A stretch of 64,000 nucleotides of DNA from Botryotinia globosa (GCA_014898425.1 RCSZ01000002.1:3038001-3102000); one strand, 5' to 3'. Counted from the first letter of the stretch, positions 11,970 to 24,262 are shown. Program-made: numbers and translations. Notes: generated from the letters alone by a model not told the origin.

Positions 11970-13589
11970 TCACACCTTCTCACGCCAACCTCCATCAGCT
12001 GCCTCGCCACCAGAAAAAAAGAATAGAAATAAATTCTCGATCAGCGAACGGATAAAAAGGAAGACAAGAACAATACCAAATAACCACGTCAAAGTCACAA
12101 AGACTTTACACAACGTACTCCAAAGGCTCTCTTCTGGTTCGGACTTCGAGGGTGAATTGGGACGTGACTTGTCGGAATTGTGTAATACCTGACGATCCCT
12201 GACACCCCAAGTAGTGAGCTTGTCAACAGGCATAAACTCTTCGATATCATGAGTAGGGGAAGATGGGGTCAATGTAGCAATGCTCATTCCATATGGTGGA
12301 ACATGTCCACCAATCCCGCCATGGCTATGACCTGGATTTCCTTTCTTATCTGAAAGGATCTTATTTGAAGTCATCCATACAAGCCAGATGATGGAAGCTC
12401 CAAACAAAATATACGCACTCAGAACTCTAGGCCTAAAATTATGTAAAATTCCCCGGTAAACGGTTTTAAGAGACATGCGAGACGAGGAGGTCGATGCGGA
12501 GCCAGGGACGCCAGAATGATAACCAGAAGTATTACTAGATGAACCTTTCTTGGAGGGGAATGGGAGATCAATAGTACCATTAATGGTTTGATACTCATAG
12601 AATTCGCTAGGAGCGCTGGATGCAACGACGTGACGAGAAGACCCAGTAGAGGAACGATGTCGCTTTGGGAGGAGTGGTGTGGATTGAGTTTTCTTTTGTA
12701 TAGGGCGTGATAGAAATGGTTCTGCGGCTTTGTGAGTAGCACTAGGCGTTGAGGGTGCTGTGAAGACTTTTGGTGGTGTATACGTGGAAGAATTATGCGA
12801 TCCGTCAGGCTTTGGGACAGCAGGAGAAGCGATTGGTCCAGAAACAAGTGCGGGCGATTTCATTTGAGAAATGACACCCTTAATGATAACGGGCTCAGTC
12901 GGCGAAATAGCGGTAGTGGGCAAACTCTTTCCCTTGTTTGTAAGAGGACTACTAATTTTTGCTGTAGTTGTTCTAGTCTTATTCTGTGGAGATGGCGGAA
13001 GATCACGATCGGGCATCGCAAATTGATTTGTATTCATTGCCTCGGCGATCTTTTCCCTAATAGTCGAACCTGAATCCGACGAAGAAATGCTAGGAGTATC
13101 TCTATGGCGCGAACTCAGGTTATCAGTAAGGGCAAAAGCAATTGGACTCGTACGAAGCATTGACGGCGAAGCATGAAATCTGGTTGAACCAGGGCTACCT
13201 GGAATCTTCGAGAAGGAAGTTTTTCTGGTCATGCTCTTGCTTTTTCCATTACTCTTGCTAGTTTTTCGAGCCCGTGTTGAAGTCTCAGGGGTGCTAAGAG
13301 TCCTACAGGCAGGATAATTGCTCTCAGATTTTACTGGCGAGATGAATGTACGTGTACTGGTATTCATCTTCACATGGGGATGTACACTATCTGCGACACT
13401 TATTGGTATCTTGGTGGGCTTTCTAAAGTTGTGAAAGCCTTTGGAGTCTTCTATAGGATTAGTCAGTTTACTGTGAAGTTCTTGCTGAGATAATAGGTAG
13501 AGCGGTAGTATGGGAAAATAAGGATGGAAGATGGAAGATGAAAGAGGGAAGGCAGAACAGAAATTGACTATACCTCTACTTAAAACCAT
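11970..13589 (-). CDS. Unknown protein, long disordered N-terminus and two TM segments
   Basis: This is a single open frame of 539 codons. About the first 400 residues are rich in Ser, Thr, Pro and Lys with many SP/TP sites, as in disordered, phosphorylated regions. Then come two hydrophobic segments, near residues 415-433 (VLSAYILFGASIIWLVWM) and near 497-525 (FVTLTWLFGIVLVFLFIRSL), separated by a loop of about 65 residues. This suggests an ER, nuclear-envelope or plasma-membrane protein with a large cytosolic domain. The true start may be the internal ATG at 13367 (MNTSTRTF), because the first 74 residues are leader-like and hydrophobic without a matching theme. I recognise no family. It is divergent from the gene at 14921, which has a similar build. 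Confidence 0.65.
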   Translation of the reverse strand: MVLSRGIVNFCSAFPLSSSIFHPYFPILPLYLLSQQELHSKLTNPIEDSKGFHNFRKPTKIPISVADSVHPHVKMNTSTRTFISPVKSESNYPACRTLSTPETSTRARKTSKSNGKSKSMTRKTSFSKIPGSPGSTRFHASPSMLRTSPIAFALTDNLSSRHRDTPSISSSDSGSTIREKIAEAMNTNQFAMPDRDLPPSPQNKTRTTTAKISSPLTNKGKSLPTTAISPTEPVIIKGVISQMKSPALVSGPIASPAVPKPDGSHNSSTYTPPKVFTAPSTPSATHKAAEPFLSRPIQKKTQSTPLLPKRHRSSTGSSRHVVASSAPSEFYEYQTINGTIDLPFPSKKGSSSNTSGYHSGVPGSASTSSSRMSLKTVYRGILHNFRPRVLSAYILFGASIIWLVWMTSNKILSDKKGNPGHSHGGIGGHVPPYGMSIATLTPSSPTHDIEEFMPVDKLTTWGVRDRQVLHNSDKSRPNSPSKSEPEESLWSTLCKVFVTLTWLFGIVLVFLFIRSLIENLFLFFFSGGEAADGGWREKV

Positions 13590-14920
13590 CTCAATTGATA
13601 TGGTGGTATATTTCTTGACTCTCCGTGGATCTCCTGCACTGGATATGAAGTTGAATGTAATATGCAGTTAAACTAAAATTCAATGTTTGTAGGGATTTAT
13701 TGAGATGTTTCCGGATCAAATGAGTGGATCGGGAAAGAAATCCTTATGTATCCAACCCGAAGAATTCAATACGGCGAACTGATACTGAAACGGTTGCTAT
13801 TATTAATACGCGTACCTAGTAGTTTCTAGAATAGGAAAGTATCGGGCTAGGTGATGATGACATGAGAGTGAATATCTATCTACCGTAGCAAGCGAGCCTG
13901 GTGAAGGGGCTATGCACAAGTAAGTGAATTCACTAGTTTCCAGAGAATCTGCATTTTTCAATTCATAGATTAGAATTGTTAGTGATAGATACTACAATGA
14001 TAGAGATTATCATCTGATACCGTAGATGTGAGTTTCAAATTTGATCAAGCTTCAGACAACATCCCCCATAATCCATCCAGTTCATCCTCAAGAAAAGCTT
14101 ACGGTCCAGTATGCACGAAGAATAATTCAAACTTTCCAATCAAGCTTCGGATTTTCTCGAATAGTATATTCTTCTCATAGTATGTCTCATCCATACTCTC
14201 TCGTCTTAGACTCATCTTGCGACCGACTCGGATTCAAACAATTCAGTATCAGCTAGCCACCACACCAAAAACATACTAACAAAATCTGCCCTCATCCTCA
14301 ATTCCAGAAAATTTCCCACACATGCTCGACTAGCATGGCCGTAGTTATGAACAAGCAAGAACTGCTTCATAATTTGCCACAGTCCAGCATGAAGCAAATT
14401 TACTAGCTTGCTAGTTCTAACTTCTGAACCGTAACATCTCGATCTTGTGAATCCTTCATCGGGATACTGTCACTCGAACTCCTTCTCAGGGTGATGCATC
14501 AAACCGTATACATTCCAAAATCTATATACATGATCTTCTTCAATAGAGATTCGCAGCATATAACCTACCAAAAAACAGATTCTTACACAAACCTAGAACA
14601 AAATTCGAAGAATCTACAAAGACACACTTACTATCAACCTATCAACCTTTCAGAATATCAATCGCCGCTCGGCAAGAAACTTAAAACGTTGATAGAGTCT
14701 ATCCCAAGTTGGAACTCGGAAATCTCGTAGATGTTTCCCAAGAAAGATTCATCATACCTTGATAGCTCCCGATATCCAAGAACAGTAAGCATCCATCCAC
14801 CCTATCCTATCCACAAATTTGCCCTCTCCAACCATAGCCACAACTATCTTACAATTCCTCACGTCGCTTAACCACCCTCCCCCAACTAATTTAACAACTA
14901 AATAGAAACCCACTCAAAAG
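13590..14920. other. Divergent intergenic region
   Basis: About 1.3 kb between two divergently transcribed genes, so it should contain both promoters. Short frames occur (for example 14041-14256 and 14491-14730) but none has support. The plus-strand side from about 14790 to 14905 is C- and A-rich, typical of a fungal 5' leader just before an ATG. Confidence 0.5.
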
Positions 14921-15673
14921 ATGTCTCCAAAACCAGAATCCATCCCCTCGCTCTACTCCCTCTCCGGCGCATCTTCGCTTACCAGCATAATCTCCACCCC
15001 AACCAACAGATCCGCATCTCCCTCCCGTTCGCCAACCACTAGCACTCCACCCCCCTCAGAATTCATCTTCCCCATCCCCTTTAGCGGCGACCCATCCGAA
15101 ACGTCTCCTCTCCTCGCAAACCGCTCTAGACCATGCAAAACCTGCAACTGCAGACATCCCTACTACATGCACAGAACCGCCGCAACCACACAATCCTCTT
15201 CCATCCAATTCCGCCACTGTTACATCCAGCGATCTTCTCTCCTCAATATCCAAATTATCTCTGGCATTCTATTCATTTTCTGTCTCGCTATCATCGTGCT
15301 ATCTCCCTTTTCAAGCCGCGGCGAGAACGATACTTCAACTCTACAACAAAATCTCAAATCATCAGATGATCATCCCCCCCTCGTATCTCTCCACGGCCCT
15401 AACGATCTCACCAACATAAACTCCTCCATGCAAGCCCAAACCCAAACTCGTAAACTTGATACCCCCCAACTCAAAGGTGTTGAATTCGCAATCATCTGTT
15501 TCGCAATCTTTACCATATGTTCTCTCATCCGAGCGACAAATTACGTAATGAGTAGATGGGGATTATGTTTTGGGGGAGAGGGATCAGATGGTAATGGGGG
15601 GATATTTGAAGAAGAAGAAGAGATGGTGGGGTATGGACACAGAAGAAATTTGACGCATGAGAATATTGTTTAA
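14921..15673 (+). CDS. Unknown two-TM protein with Ser/Pro-rich N-terminus
   Basis: An intronless frame of 250 residues. Residues 1-55 are Ser/Thr/Pro-rich. A short segment, SPLLANRSRPCKTCNCRHPY, holds three cysteines in C-x2-C-x-C spacing, which could bind metal or be palmitoylated. Two hydrophobic stretches follow, near 107-128 (LLNIQIISGILFIFCLAIIV) and near 188-207 (VEFAIICFAIFTICSLI), separated by a polar loop with likely N-glycosylation sites (NDTS). The tail is acidic (EEEEE). The family is not recognised; a role at an internal membrane or the plasma membrane is inferred from topology only. The ATG follows a leader-like C/A-rich stretch and is the first in frame. Confidence 0.65.
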   Translation: MSPKPESIPSLYSLSGASSLTSIISTPTNRSASPSRSPTTSTPPPSEFIFPIPFSGDPSETSPLLANRSRPCKTCNCRHPYYMHRTAATTQSSSIQFRHCYIQRSSLLNIQIISGILFIFCLAIIVLSPFSSRGENDTSTLQQNLKSSDDHPPLVSLHGPNDLTNINSSMQAQTQTRKLDTPQLKGVEFAIICFAIFTICSLIRATNYVMSRWGLCFGGEGSDGNGGIFEEEEEMVGYGHRRNLTHENIV

Positions 15674-16320
15674 GCGAGTGAAGGATAGTACGAGAGAGGC
15701 GGATGGCAAGGGGAGTTCGGCGGATCATGAGAGGAGTGGATGATGGGGATGAATAGGAAATGAAGGGATATAAACAGAGGAATAGGGTGCCAACTCATTA
15801 GATGGTTCGACTGAGTGGATTGTACCGCGAGGAGTTATGTCAGTAGCATAATTTCAACTAATAACGCGGCAGAAACCGAGGGGTAAGAACAGAAGCCCCA
15901 GGTCTGTTCGACCAATGATGAATGATGCAATAAATCGAGAATGTATGAGACAGCGCAGTATCAAAAATCATAATCATCAAACAACTTTAGATGAATAAAT
16001 CATTCCAGAATCAAAAGAAAAGAAACTTGTCTACCCATACCCACAAAGATCACCTGCAGTACTAACAACCCATCACACAATCCCTCACACAATCCAAATA
16101 AAAAAGAAATAACCCCCAACCCAACCCAACCCAAGAAATCACAATCACAGTCCCAGTCCCACCAAACCCAAATTCCAGATTCCAAATTCCAAATTCCAAC
16201 TCCTCTCCCCCCCCCACGACAAAGAATCTAGATATAAAAAAATCTGGAGATACATACTAAAAACCACCCAAAAAGAATCGCAATCAATAATGAACTACAT
16301 ATGCCTACCTGTCTACCAAT

Positions 16321-16440
16321 CACCTATCTACCTATCTACCTCACTACCTCACTACCTCACTACCTCACTACCTCACTACCTCACTACCCATCTACCCATC
16401 TACCCATCTACCCATCTACCCATCTACCCATCTACCCACT
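16321..16440. repeat. Tandem octamer repeats (CTCACTAC then CTACCCAT)
   Basis: Two adjacent blocks of 8-bp units are visible: about six copies of CTCACTAC-type and then about seven copies of CTACCCAT-type. Both derive from a CTAC core, so one probably arose from the other by substitution and slippage. Confidence 0.9.
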
Positions 16441-16860
16441 CACCTACTTCTCAATACTTCAAAAAAAAAAAAACAAAAAAAACAAACCACAACAACGCAA
16501 GATGCCATCGCACCTCTCAAGAGACCAGATCAATCATGACAATATCACTAGTTCATCACTAGTTCATTATCATTCCAACTAATTCCGTATTCAGTATTTA
16601 ATAATTTATCTATCTATCAACTCACCCACACATCAACCCATCAACCCATCAACCCATCAATCTACATCAAGATACCAAAAAAAAATAAAAAAAAATATCA
16701 GCAGTAATCCATATATATGATATGAAAACATGGAAGCTAGCATGATAGAAAGGAGAGCGCCATAGAAAGCCTGGAGATATTAATTACCATCGAAGTGAAT
16801 TAAAATTCATCCATCCATCCATCTATACATATATCCACAAGATTTACTAAATTACCTACC

Positions 16861-16911
16861 TCCAGCTACCCACTCCAGCTACCCACTCCAGCTACCCACT
16901 CCAGCTACCTA
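16861..16911. repeat. Tandem 14-mer (CCAGCTACCCACTC)
   Basis: About three and a half near-perfect copies of a 14-bp unit, followed by CTAC tetranucleotides. Confidence 0.85.
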
Positions 16912-17135
16912 CCTACCTATCTACCTACCTATAGTAAATACCTATAGTAAACACCTAGTACCACCAGTAATCCAAGCACTCCTAGAAAGAGAACGAGAAC
17001 GACAACGAGAAAGACAACGACAACGAGAACGAGAGGAAAAATCACCTTTTTCCCTCCTTCAACCTTCCTTCCTTCCCACCCCTCCCTCCATCCCTCGCTT
17101 CCCAAAACAAAAACGAAAACAAAAACCAACAATCT

Positions 17136-17204
<69 letters not shown>
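17136..17204. repeat. (ATC)23 trinucleotide microsatellite
   Basis: About 23 perfect ATC units lie 95 bases past the stop codon of the minus-strand regulator gene, probably within its 3' UTR. On the minus strand it would read as poly-Asp or poly-Met in two frames, which creates spurious open frames. Confidence 0.95.
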
Positions 17205-17205
<1 letters not shown>

Positions 17206-17298
17206 CCAAACCCAAAAATTGTTTCACAAACATCACTCCAATTAAAATACTCAACAGTCAATTAAATAACCATCTAACTGTTAGATCTTCACCTCCCC

Positions 17299-20200
17299 TC
17301 ACCTTTCCCCCCCACCCTCGCCCTCCTCCCCAAAAAACCCACTCAACCCCAACATATCCCCCGGCAAATACTCCAACCAAGGCATCATATCCTCTCCCAA
17401 ACCCCTCATGTCAATATCCTGACTCTCCATCATCATATCACCCATCCCATTGTTTCCCATGCCCATGCCCATGTAACCGTGTGAATTTGTATGTGTGTGA
17501 TTCCCCGCGTGATATGTATTTCCCTGTCCATTGCCCGATCCGTTTGCGTGTCCGTTGACGGAGTGCATATTATTACCGTGTAGATTACTTGCGTTATTAT
17601 TATTGTGATTATGATTGTTGTGATTATAGAATCCTCCCGCTCTAGATGTCGATGGTGTATGCGAAAAATCATACCCACCTCCTCCACCAGGTGTACTCGA
17701 ACTTCCTGGTCTTGGACTCATCGTATTTCTTGGTCCTGGATCAAAAGTATGGTTTTCATTCCTCGGTGTCGGATATGGACTGCCACTCCCGTTGCCTCCG
17801 CCCCCCAACCCCAATAACATTTCCGCATCCGCCGTTGCACTAGCATCAATATTTGAGTTCCTACCATGCATAAATTTTGGTCCTGGAGGAGGCATATGAT
17901 TACTCCTCGATGCCCCTATAAATCTATCAAACCTTCCACTAGTCGATGTACCACCCGCTGTATTTTCTGGCAAACTTTGTCTAATAGGATCATAAATCAT
18001 ATTCCCCTGTCCATATTCTTTCTGAGCTCTCATCTCTAAATGATCCGCCGCACTTTGATTTTGATACATGAATGTCAAATTAGAACTCGGAGAATTAGTG
18101 GTTCCAGTTAGAGACCAACCAATAGCTTGAGCCAAATCGATTGCCGGCGATCCAGGAAGTGCTTCCAACATTGGCGAACGTACAAATTCCGGAAATCTAC
18201 CAGGAGAATTTGCAGAGAACTTTCGTCTCCAATTAGGTATAATCTCATGTCTTGGTTTAGTAGCTTCGGTATATTCTTCCGCTGTATATGTTTCGACTTC
18301 CTGTGGATCTATTCCACTTTGTTTCTGTTCCATAGCTACTCGAATATATCGTGTTCCAGCCCAGTAAGATTCAATATGTTGTAAAGCTTTGTGACATCGT
18401 TGATAGTTTTGATTCGCTGCTGCTGCAAGCAATGAATGTTTTTGTTTTTGATTCCCTTGATTATTGTGATTCCCGCCTGGTTTCACAGTATCAGATGGAG
18501 GGCTTTGACGTGGACTAGGGTTTCTAGAAGATGGTTGAGAAGTATGCAACGCAATCTCTTTAAGAAAAGCACACCCAGCAATGTATATCGGCTGACATGT
18601 GAATGGATTTCCAATGAATGATCTCGGATCAATAAGCTCAGCAAAAGCCAAGATATCCGCAATAGTTTTAGCAGATGACATGCTGAGTTCTCGACTATGA
18701 GGAAGTAATTGTAGAACTTGTCCTTCGAGAGATTGCATTAAAGTAGGTTGGTGAAGTAACATGATCAAGGTATGAAACCAAAAATGAACCTGGATAGTGA
18801 TTAGCAAAACCTATTCTCATACTTTGAGAGGAAAAGTAAACTCACAAGTATGAAATTTGTTCCTTCCCCACTCTTGACATAATGTTGAAAGTTGGTCGCT
18901 GAAAATTCTAATCTCCCATCCAAGCTCTGATACAACACAGTCAAATCCTTTTCCATACCCTTCAGTTGTTTTATCAACCCGGGCGTGATATCGTCTGCAC
19001 CTCTTATCCTATTCAACAAATCTGAAACTAGACCATATAAATGTATGATTCTGATAAGTGCAGGGAAAGGATCTGGCCATGCTTCTTCTGTATTATTGGA
19101 TACGGACGGAAGTGTCAATTCGAGATCTTCATCTTTGAGACTCACTGGTCTACCAGTTCCAGAAGAAATAACTCGATCGAGCATGAGGACTGCCCAGAGT
19201 GTATCTATTCTTTCTTCCTCAATTGCACTTTTCTCTTCCGCCGTAATAGTCGCATCCGGTTCATCTGATTCTCCTTCATTTGCCGACCTATGATATCCTG
19301 GATCCTTCTGCCCTTGATGTTTAACACCATCCAACTTTTGAAGCCCAAGATCCACAGCCATCCGTATAGCACATCCAAGATACATCCACAAGGCACTATC
19401 CTGATTCGCACCAAATCCCTCATAAGCAAGTAATAAACAAGCCTGTACAGCTCCAACTGTGGGACAAGGAAACGTATCCACGACAGCCGCTTTAGCTCGC
19501 TGAGCAAAGACTTGTCCATATTCTGATTTCGGTTGTGGTGAATCATGTGAAGTGGTAAGAAGAGGATGATCCGAAAATCGAGCCGCTAATGCACAAACTG
19601 CATCCACAAGAATAGGTTCGATTTTCTTTTCTTCCACTAGACGTTTGAAGTTTTCTTGTCGTTTCGATAGAAAAGGGTAATTACAACCCAAATGAGCAAA
19701 AAAGACTTCCACAAGATGAATGACAAGTCTATTGACCGGTAATGGATCACTAGGATCATAAAGTGGCATATCGATTGCAGACCTTGGTTCAGTCCCCGCT
19801 TGAGATGGCGTTCCATTCACAGAACCCCCACTAGAATGTCTCGCGGATATAGGCGACATTGTGAGAGAAGAAGACGATGGAGCACCCATATTTCTTTTAT
19901 GTTCCCGAACAGAAACCACCATCTGTTTGAACCCAGGTACAATCGCCGTTGGACCAAAATATCTGAAATATGGCACTCGATGGCTTTCACTGATGGTTGT
20001 TTCACTGAGAAGTGGTTGATCTCTTTCGAGAGGATTGGGACTCTCGTCCGGAAATAGAACTGCATCTCTATAGTCAACCCTTCGATTCCCAGGTCGATTA
20101 TTCCCCATATCCTCGCTTCCCAACCTTTGAGACGCATCGTGCATATATGATTGATCAACCTCAACTCTTGTCCGTGCAGCAGTCGTATTCGCTCTTTGTT

Positions 20201-20641
20201 GAAATTGTTGCGGAACCGTATCCCTCGAGTTCTCTTTCAACATTCCAGGCCTCCGCGGATGTGAATGTGAATAGTCCCCCTCATCTCCTTCCCCATCATC
20301 TGGGGTTTTGACCTCCTTCCGTGTCGAGTTTGTAGCCCCATCAGATCCCTCTGCATACCCCATACATTCATGACCATTATCCGTACATGTTGAACAAAGC
20401 GGTCGTTTCCCATCGCATCTCGTTTTTCGTTTCCTGCAGGTCCGACATCTACATACCGCATTGAAAATTAGCTATACTCTCGGTAAATCACCCCTTCCTT
20501 CTGCGATTGTTCCAAAAAGTATACATACGCAGCATTAACCCTCCGCCTCTTCGCAGGTGGCTGTCCCTCATTATTCACGAAGCGGATCTGTTTCTGCGGT
20601 ACTCCTCCAGCTCCTGCTCCTACTCCACCTCCGGCGCTCAT
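17299..20641 (-). CDS. Zn(II)2Cys6 transcription factor with fungal_trans domain
   Basis: Three exons, 20641-20529, 20448-18846 and 18789-17299, give 1068 residues. The start is the ATG just before a Gly/Ala-rich leader (MSAGGGVGAGAGG); an upstream in-frame ATG at 20677 is possible. The binuclear cluster spans residues 39-66 with CX2CX6CX6CX2CX6C spacing (starting CRTCRKRKTRC) and is assembled across intron 1, which supports that splice. The fungal-specific regulatory domain occupies roughly residues 220-500, with NRLVIHLVEVFFAHLGCNYP, VDAVCALAARFSDHP, ALWMYLGCAIRMAVDLG and the IEEERIDTLWAVLMLDR block. The C-terminal 200 residues are low complexity, rich in Asn, His and Gly. It is likely a nuclear DNA-binding activator or repressor recognising CGG motifs. 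The target pathway cannot be told from sequence. Confidence 0.9.
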
Positions 20642-21607
20642 GTCTTCTCTGCAGCTCTGAAACCTTCTGTTCCGCAAATCCTCTCGCCAATCTTCCTATA
20701 TCCCTTTGGAAACTCTGCTTCACTTCGCGCAAACCTCAGACACAATCAAACCGGAATCCCCACTCACATCATACGTCGTTTCTATCTTTCGTTTGTTGAG
20801 CTCGTTTGATTTGTCTCATCCAACCTGGTATCGTATTGCCTTTCCCGGATTCCTTCTCTCGATTCGTACCTTTGGGTTTCGTCCCTTCCAGTCGTCGCTT
20901 TCGATCTAGTGTTTTGTACTCGGTGTCTCTGTTCCCTTTCCTTTTTTTCTCTCCTCCTGTCTTTGCCTCTTCGCCTTAAGCTCAATCTATCATGCACCGC
21001 ACTGCACCCTCGCAGAGACAATCACCCCACTATAAAATGAATCGTGAGATTGGGTATCAAATAAGAAATAAATTTTCATAAAACCCAATGAGCGCCAACC
21101 GTTGAACACCAGATGCAAGATGAAGCGAAATTCCGTTTCTAGAATGATAATTTCCGTCTTACAGTAATAGATACCTGGTACAGAAAAATACAGGGTGTCC
21201 AAGTGCCGATCCCGGGGAAAAGCTAGGGTCAAGTACGCGCTTACGGATAGAGGCGGATCAGCGTCGATAGCCTGGATTGGCAGATGTTTTTTTTTGTTTC
21301 AATAGTAGGACGAGAAGGACATGCATATACTGGTGATGTAGAGTTTGCAGATATATTTGTATATCGTCGAGTATATTAAGATACTGCCTTTGAAAATCAA
21401 CTGAAACTCCACGAATATTTTGTTTCTCGTTAAGCAGTCATCATTCATGAATCCATCCATCCATCCATCCATTCATCCTTTCATTTCTACCTTTCCCACC
21501 GCCATTTCACCATTCTATCCATATTTCCATCGTCCATCCCTCAAATATCACCATCAAATACCCAATCCAAACGAGACAATGAATTCAAAATCCAAAGATC
21601 CGCCATA
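20642..21607. other. Promoter region of the Zn2Cys6 gene and 3' flank of the GAD gene
   Basis: About 970 bases with no gene. The part next to 20642 is T/C-rich on the plus strand, meaning A/G-rich in the 5' leader of the minus-strand regulator. A short (ATCC)n microsatellite lies at about 21447-21478, downstream of the decarboxylase stop. Confidence 0.5.
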
Positions 21608-23527
21608 CTAACAAATAGCATGAGTCTTTCCAGTTTTTCCTTGCAAACTATGCTTCTCATTCTTGTAATGAGCATGGTTATGCTTGCTCTTTCCAGAGTG
21701 AGTAGCATGCGACTTAATGTATTCTTGATTCTTCTTGACAGTATCTTTATCCATCTCATCCAAGACACTGCAGCATAACTTAATATCACTCAATAATGAA
21801 TCACATCTTGATTTACTGAAATCCTCACGTACGACTACACGTAACATCTTGAGGTTATCAGTCTTTGGTGCCATGGTGTATGCTGGCACAACCCATCCAC
21901 GTTGACGGAGTTGATGAGCGATTGCGAATTCATCGTAATGTTTGTTGGAGTTTGGGTCCATACGGAAAGCGACGAGTGGGAGACCTTTACCATTCTTTTG
22001 AGACATGATAAGGAATCCGAGTTGTTCAAGAGAATCGGAGAGATAATCGGCGGTTCTTGTCAAGTTGCTCATGATAGACTTGTAGCCCTTCTTACCAAGA
22101 CGAATGAGTTGGTAATATTGAGCGATAACTTGAGAAGCACCCTTGGAGAAGTTAAGTGTGAAAGAAGCTTGATCGGCACCAAGATAATTGATGTTAAAGA
22201 CAAGCTCCTTGGGAAGGTACTCTGGTGCTCTCCAGACAATCCAGCCAACACCAGGATAAACGAGTCCATATCTGGAATTTTATTAGCCGTGGTCTAGGTA
22301 AGAGGGGATGAAGAACATACTTGTGGCCACTGGTGTTAATAGAAACGACCTTTTCTAATCTGAAATCCCACTCCAAGTCGGGTACGGTGAATGGAGCTAC
22401 AAATCCACCTGAAGCTGCATCAATATGGATAACAGTATCGATGTTTCTCTCGATCAAAAGATCGTTAACAGCCTTGGCATCTTCATACTCTCCAGTGTAA
22501 GTCGTGCCGAGAATAATGCAGATACCAATGGTATTCTCATCCACCAAATTGACTGTCTCCTCGGGATCAATTACATATCGATCTGGAGTACAGTAAACAT
22601 ATTTTTCCTCAACCTCGAAATATCGAGCTGCCTTTTCCCAGCAGACTTGAACAGCAGAAGACATAACGATATTTGGGTTATCGGTTGATTTTCCAGCAGC
22701 GATACGAGCATTCTTCCAACGTTTCTTCATGGCCAAAACTGCCAACATGATGGCCTCGGAAGAACCAACGGTCGAGGTACCAACGGCAGCATCACCTTCC
22801 TCATTTGTAGGAGCGTTGAACAAACGACCGATCATGGAAACACATCGGTTTTGAATGTCTGCGGATTGAGGATATTCTTCGTAATCTACCAAGAGAGTCA
22901 GGGTGAGTTGGAGTGAAGAAGGTATGGAAAGTGGGATAGCAGGATGAGAAGAAAGTGGACTTACCAATGAAATTCTTGCTGAAACTCTCAGTCATGAGGT
23001 CTTCGACTTCTTTCTCCTGCATATCATTAGGTTTGAACAAGACGATTCGTAGATTCCCTCGATTCAATCGCACTCCGCGTGTTTGGCGCGCATTATCAAT
23101 AACCTCAACATCTTTGAAGATTCCAACGACCGAGGACGCATATGACAATCAAGGAAATTGTTCGACAAACTCACCATGAAAGTAGTAACAAAAGATGCCA
23201 GATTCAACATGGGGTTTCCATCGAGTGAAAGATGATCTTTGATCATACGATACGCAACCTATTGATCACCACATAAAATTAGTCTTTCTGTTCCCATTAC
23301 GGATTTGCATGCAGATGCCAATTCTATCTCAAATCACATACCTCCTTGGGCATCTCTCCATCCGGCATCTCATGCTCTGGCAGATCCTCTGCAGCAAATC
23401 TAGACCCATAAACACTAGTTGTGAATCGATCCTCCTCGCTCGAAGCAGCCATTGTAAGTTTCTTCAACCCCTCGACGAGGGGAGCAGAAACCTTATCATC
23501 GTTAGGGATTTGGGAAAGGTGAACCAT
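21608..23527 (-). CDS. GAD1: Glutamate decarboxylase
   Basis: Five exons fit: 23527-23342, 23258-23175, 23016-22965, 22885-22321 and 22271-21608, giving 516 residues. The enzyme is PLP-dependent and converts L-glutamate to GABA and CO2 in the cytosol, the entry to the GABA shunt. Family blocks in order are [80 protein letters not shown], the PLP-lysine motif [14 protein letters not shown] (Lys296, split by intron 4) and [16 protein letters not shown]. Intron 2 is long (158 nt); an open frame inside it is spurious because only the acceptor at 23017 joins the conserved FVTTFM and EKEVEDLM blocks. The C-terminal tail after residue 475 is rich in His and Lys ([14 protein letters not shown]). All key motifs look intact. 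Confidence 0.95.
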
Positions 23528-24111
23528 TGCAGCGGTTGTTGTTGTTGTTGATGTGGTGATTAGGATTGAGTTGAATTGAGATTATGAAGTTATTGATGAT
23601 TGAGATTATTTATTGTTGATCGACTTAGAGAACTAAGGAGATGGATGTTGGTGGTTTAAGGTGGGATTTGAGGAGAGAGATGGGAATGGGAGTGGTTGTA
23701 TGTATGAGTGGAAAGAAGAGAAGAGAAGAGGAGAAGAAGATGATTCAGAACAGAAGGAAACGGAAAAGAGCAAGAAGTCAATAAATCTTGTATTCATATA
23801 TTTATATATTTAATATATTTATTTATTACTTCTCTATCCATGATTTCCATCCTTCCCATAAACTTACGAGAGGACTCTGCCCCTCTTTTCAAGGATGTAA
23901 GCTCCAGCTGTTTTGGGATCTTTTGGTAAACCTTGGCAGAAAAGCTTATTAGTTTATTACATATATCGTGTAATTATTGGAAATTGATTGAAATGATTGG
24001 TTGAACCCCAATTATCCGATTAAACCATTGTTTTGAGATTGTGGATTGAATTTTATATCTGCGTCATTCTTTTTATGGTATCCTACCGTCTGTTCTTTCC
24101 ACATATACATG

Positions 24112-24262
24112 TACTTATATATTTATATGTTTATATATTTATATATTTATATACTTATATATTTATATACTCATATACTTATATATTTATATACTTATAT
24201 ATTTATATACTTATATACTCATATATTTATATACTCATATACTCATATACTTATATATTTAT
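24112..24262. repeat. TATATTTATA/TATACTTATA tandem repeat
   Basis: About 150 bases made of imperfect 10-bp units (ATATATTTAT, ATATACTTAT, ATATACTCAT). Both plus-strand frames read as spurious Tyr/Ile/Leu-rich proteins. Confidence 0.9.

Larger units (their letters stand above)
15674..17298. other. Repeat-rich intergenic region between convergent genes
   Basis: This 1.6-kb region lies between two convergent gene ends and holds no gene I can support. It is dominated by low-complexity C/A/T-rich sequence with several short tandem repeats listed separately. The plus strand is strikingly poor in G from about 15990 to 17130, so the transcript of the minus-strand regulator gene would be purine-rich there if its 3' UTR extends this far. 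Confidence 0.6.

Noticed and set aside
16929..17261. Minus-strand frames with runs of Asp or Met
   Set aside because: They are produced by the (ATC)23 microsatellite and neighbouring purine tracts, not by a gene.
22801..23148. Protein-like frame inside GAD intron 2
   Set aside because: Conserved GAD sequence requires joining 23175 to 23016, which places most of this frame in the intron.
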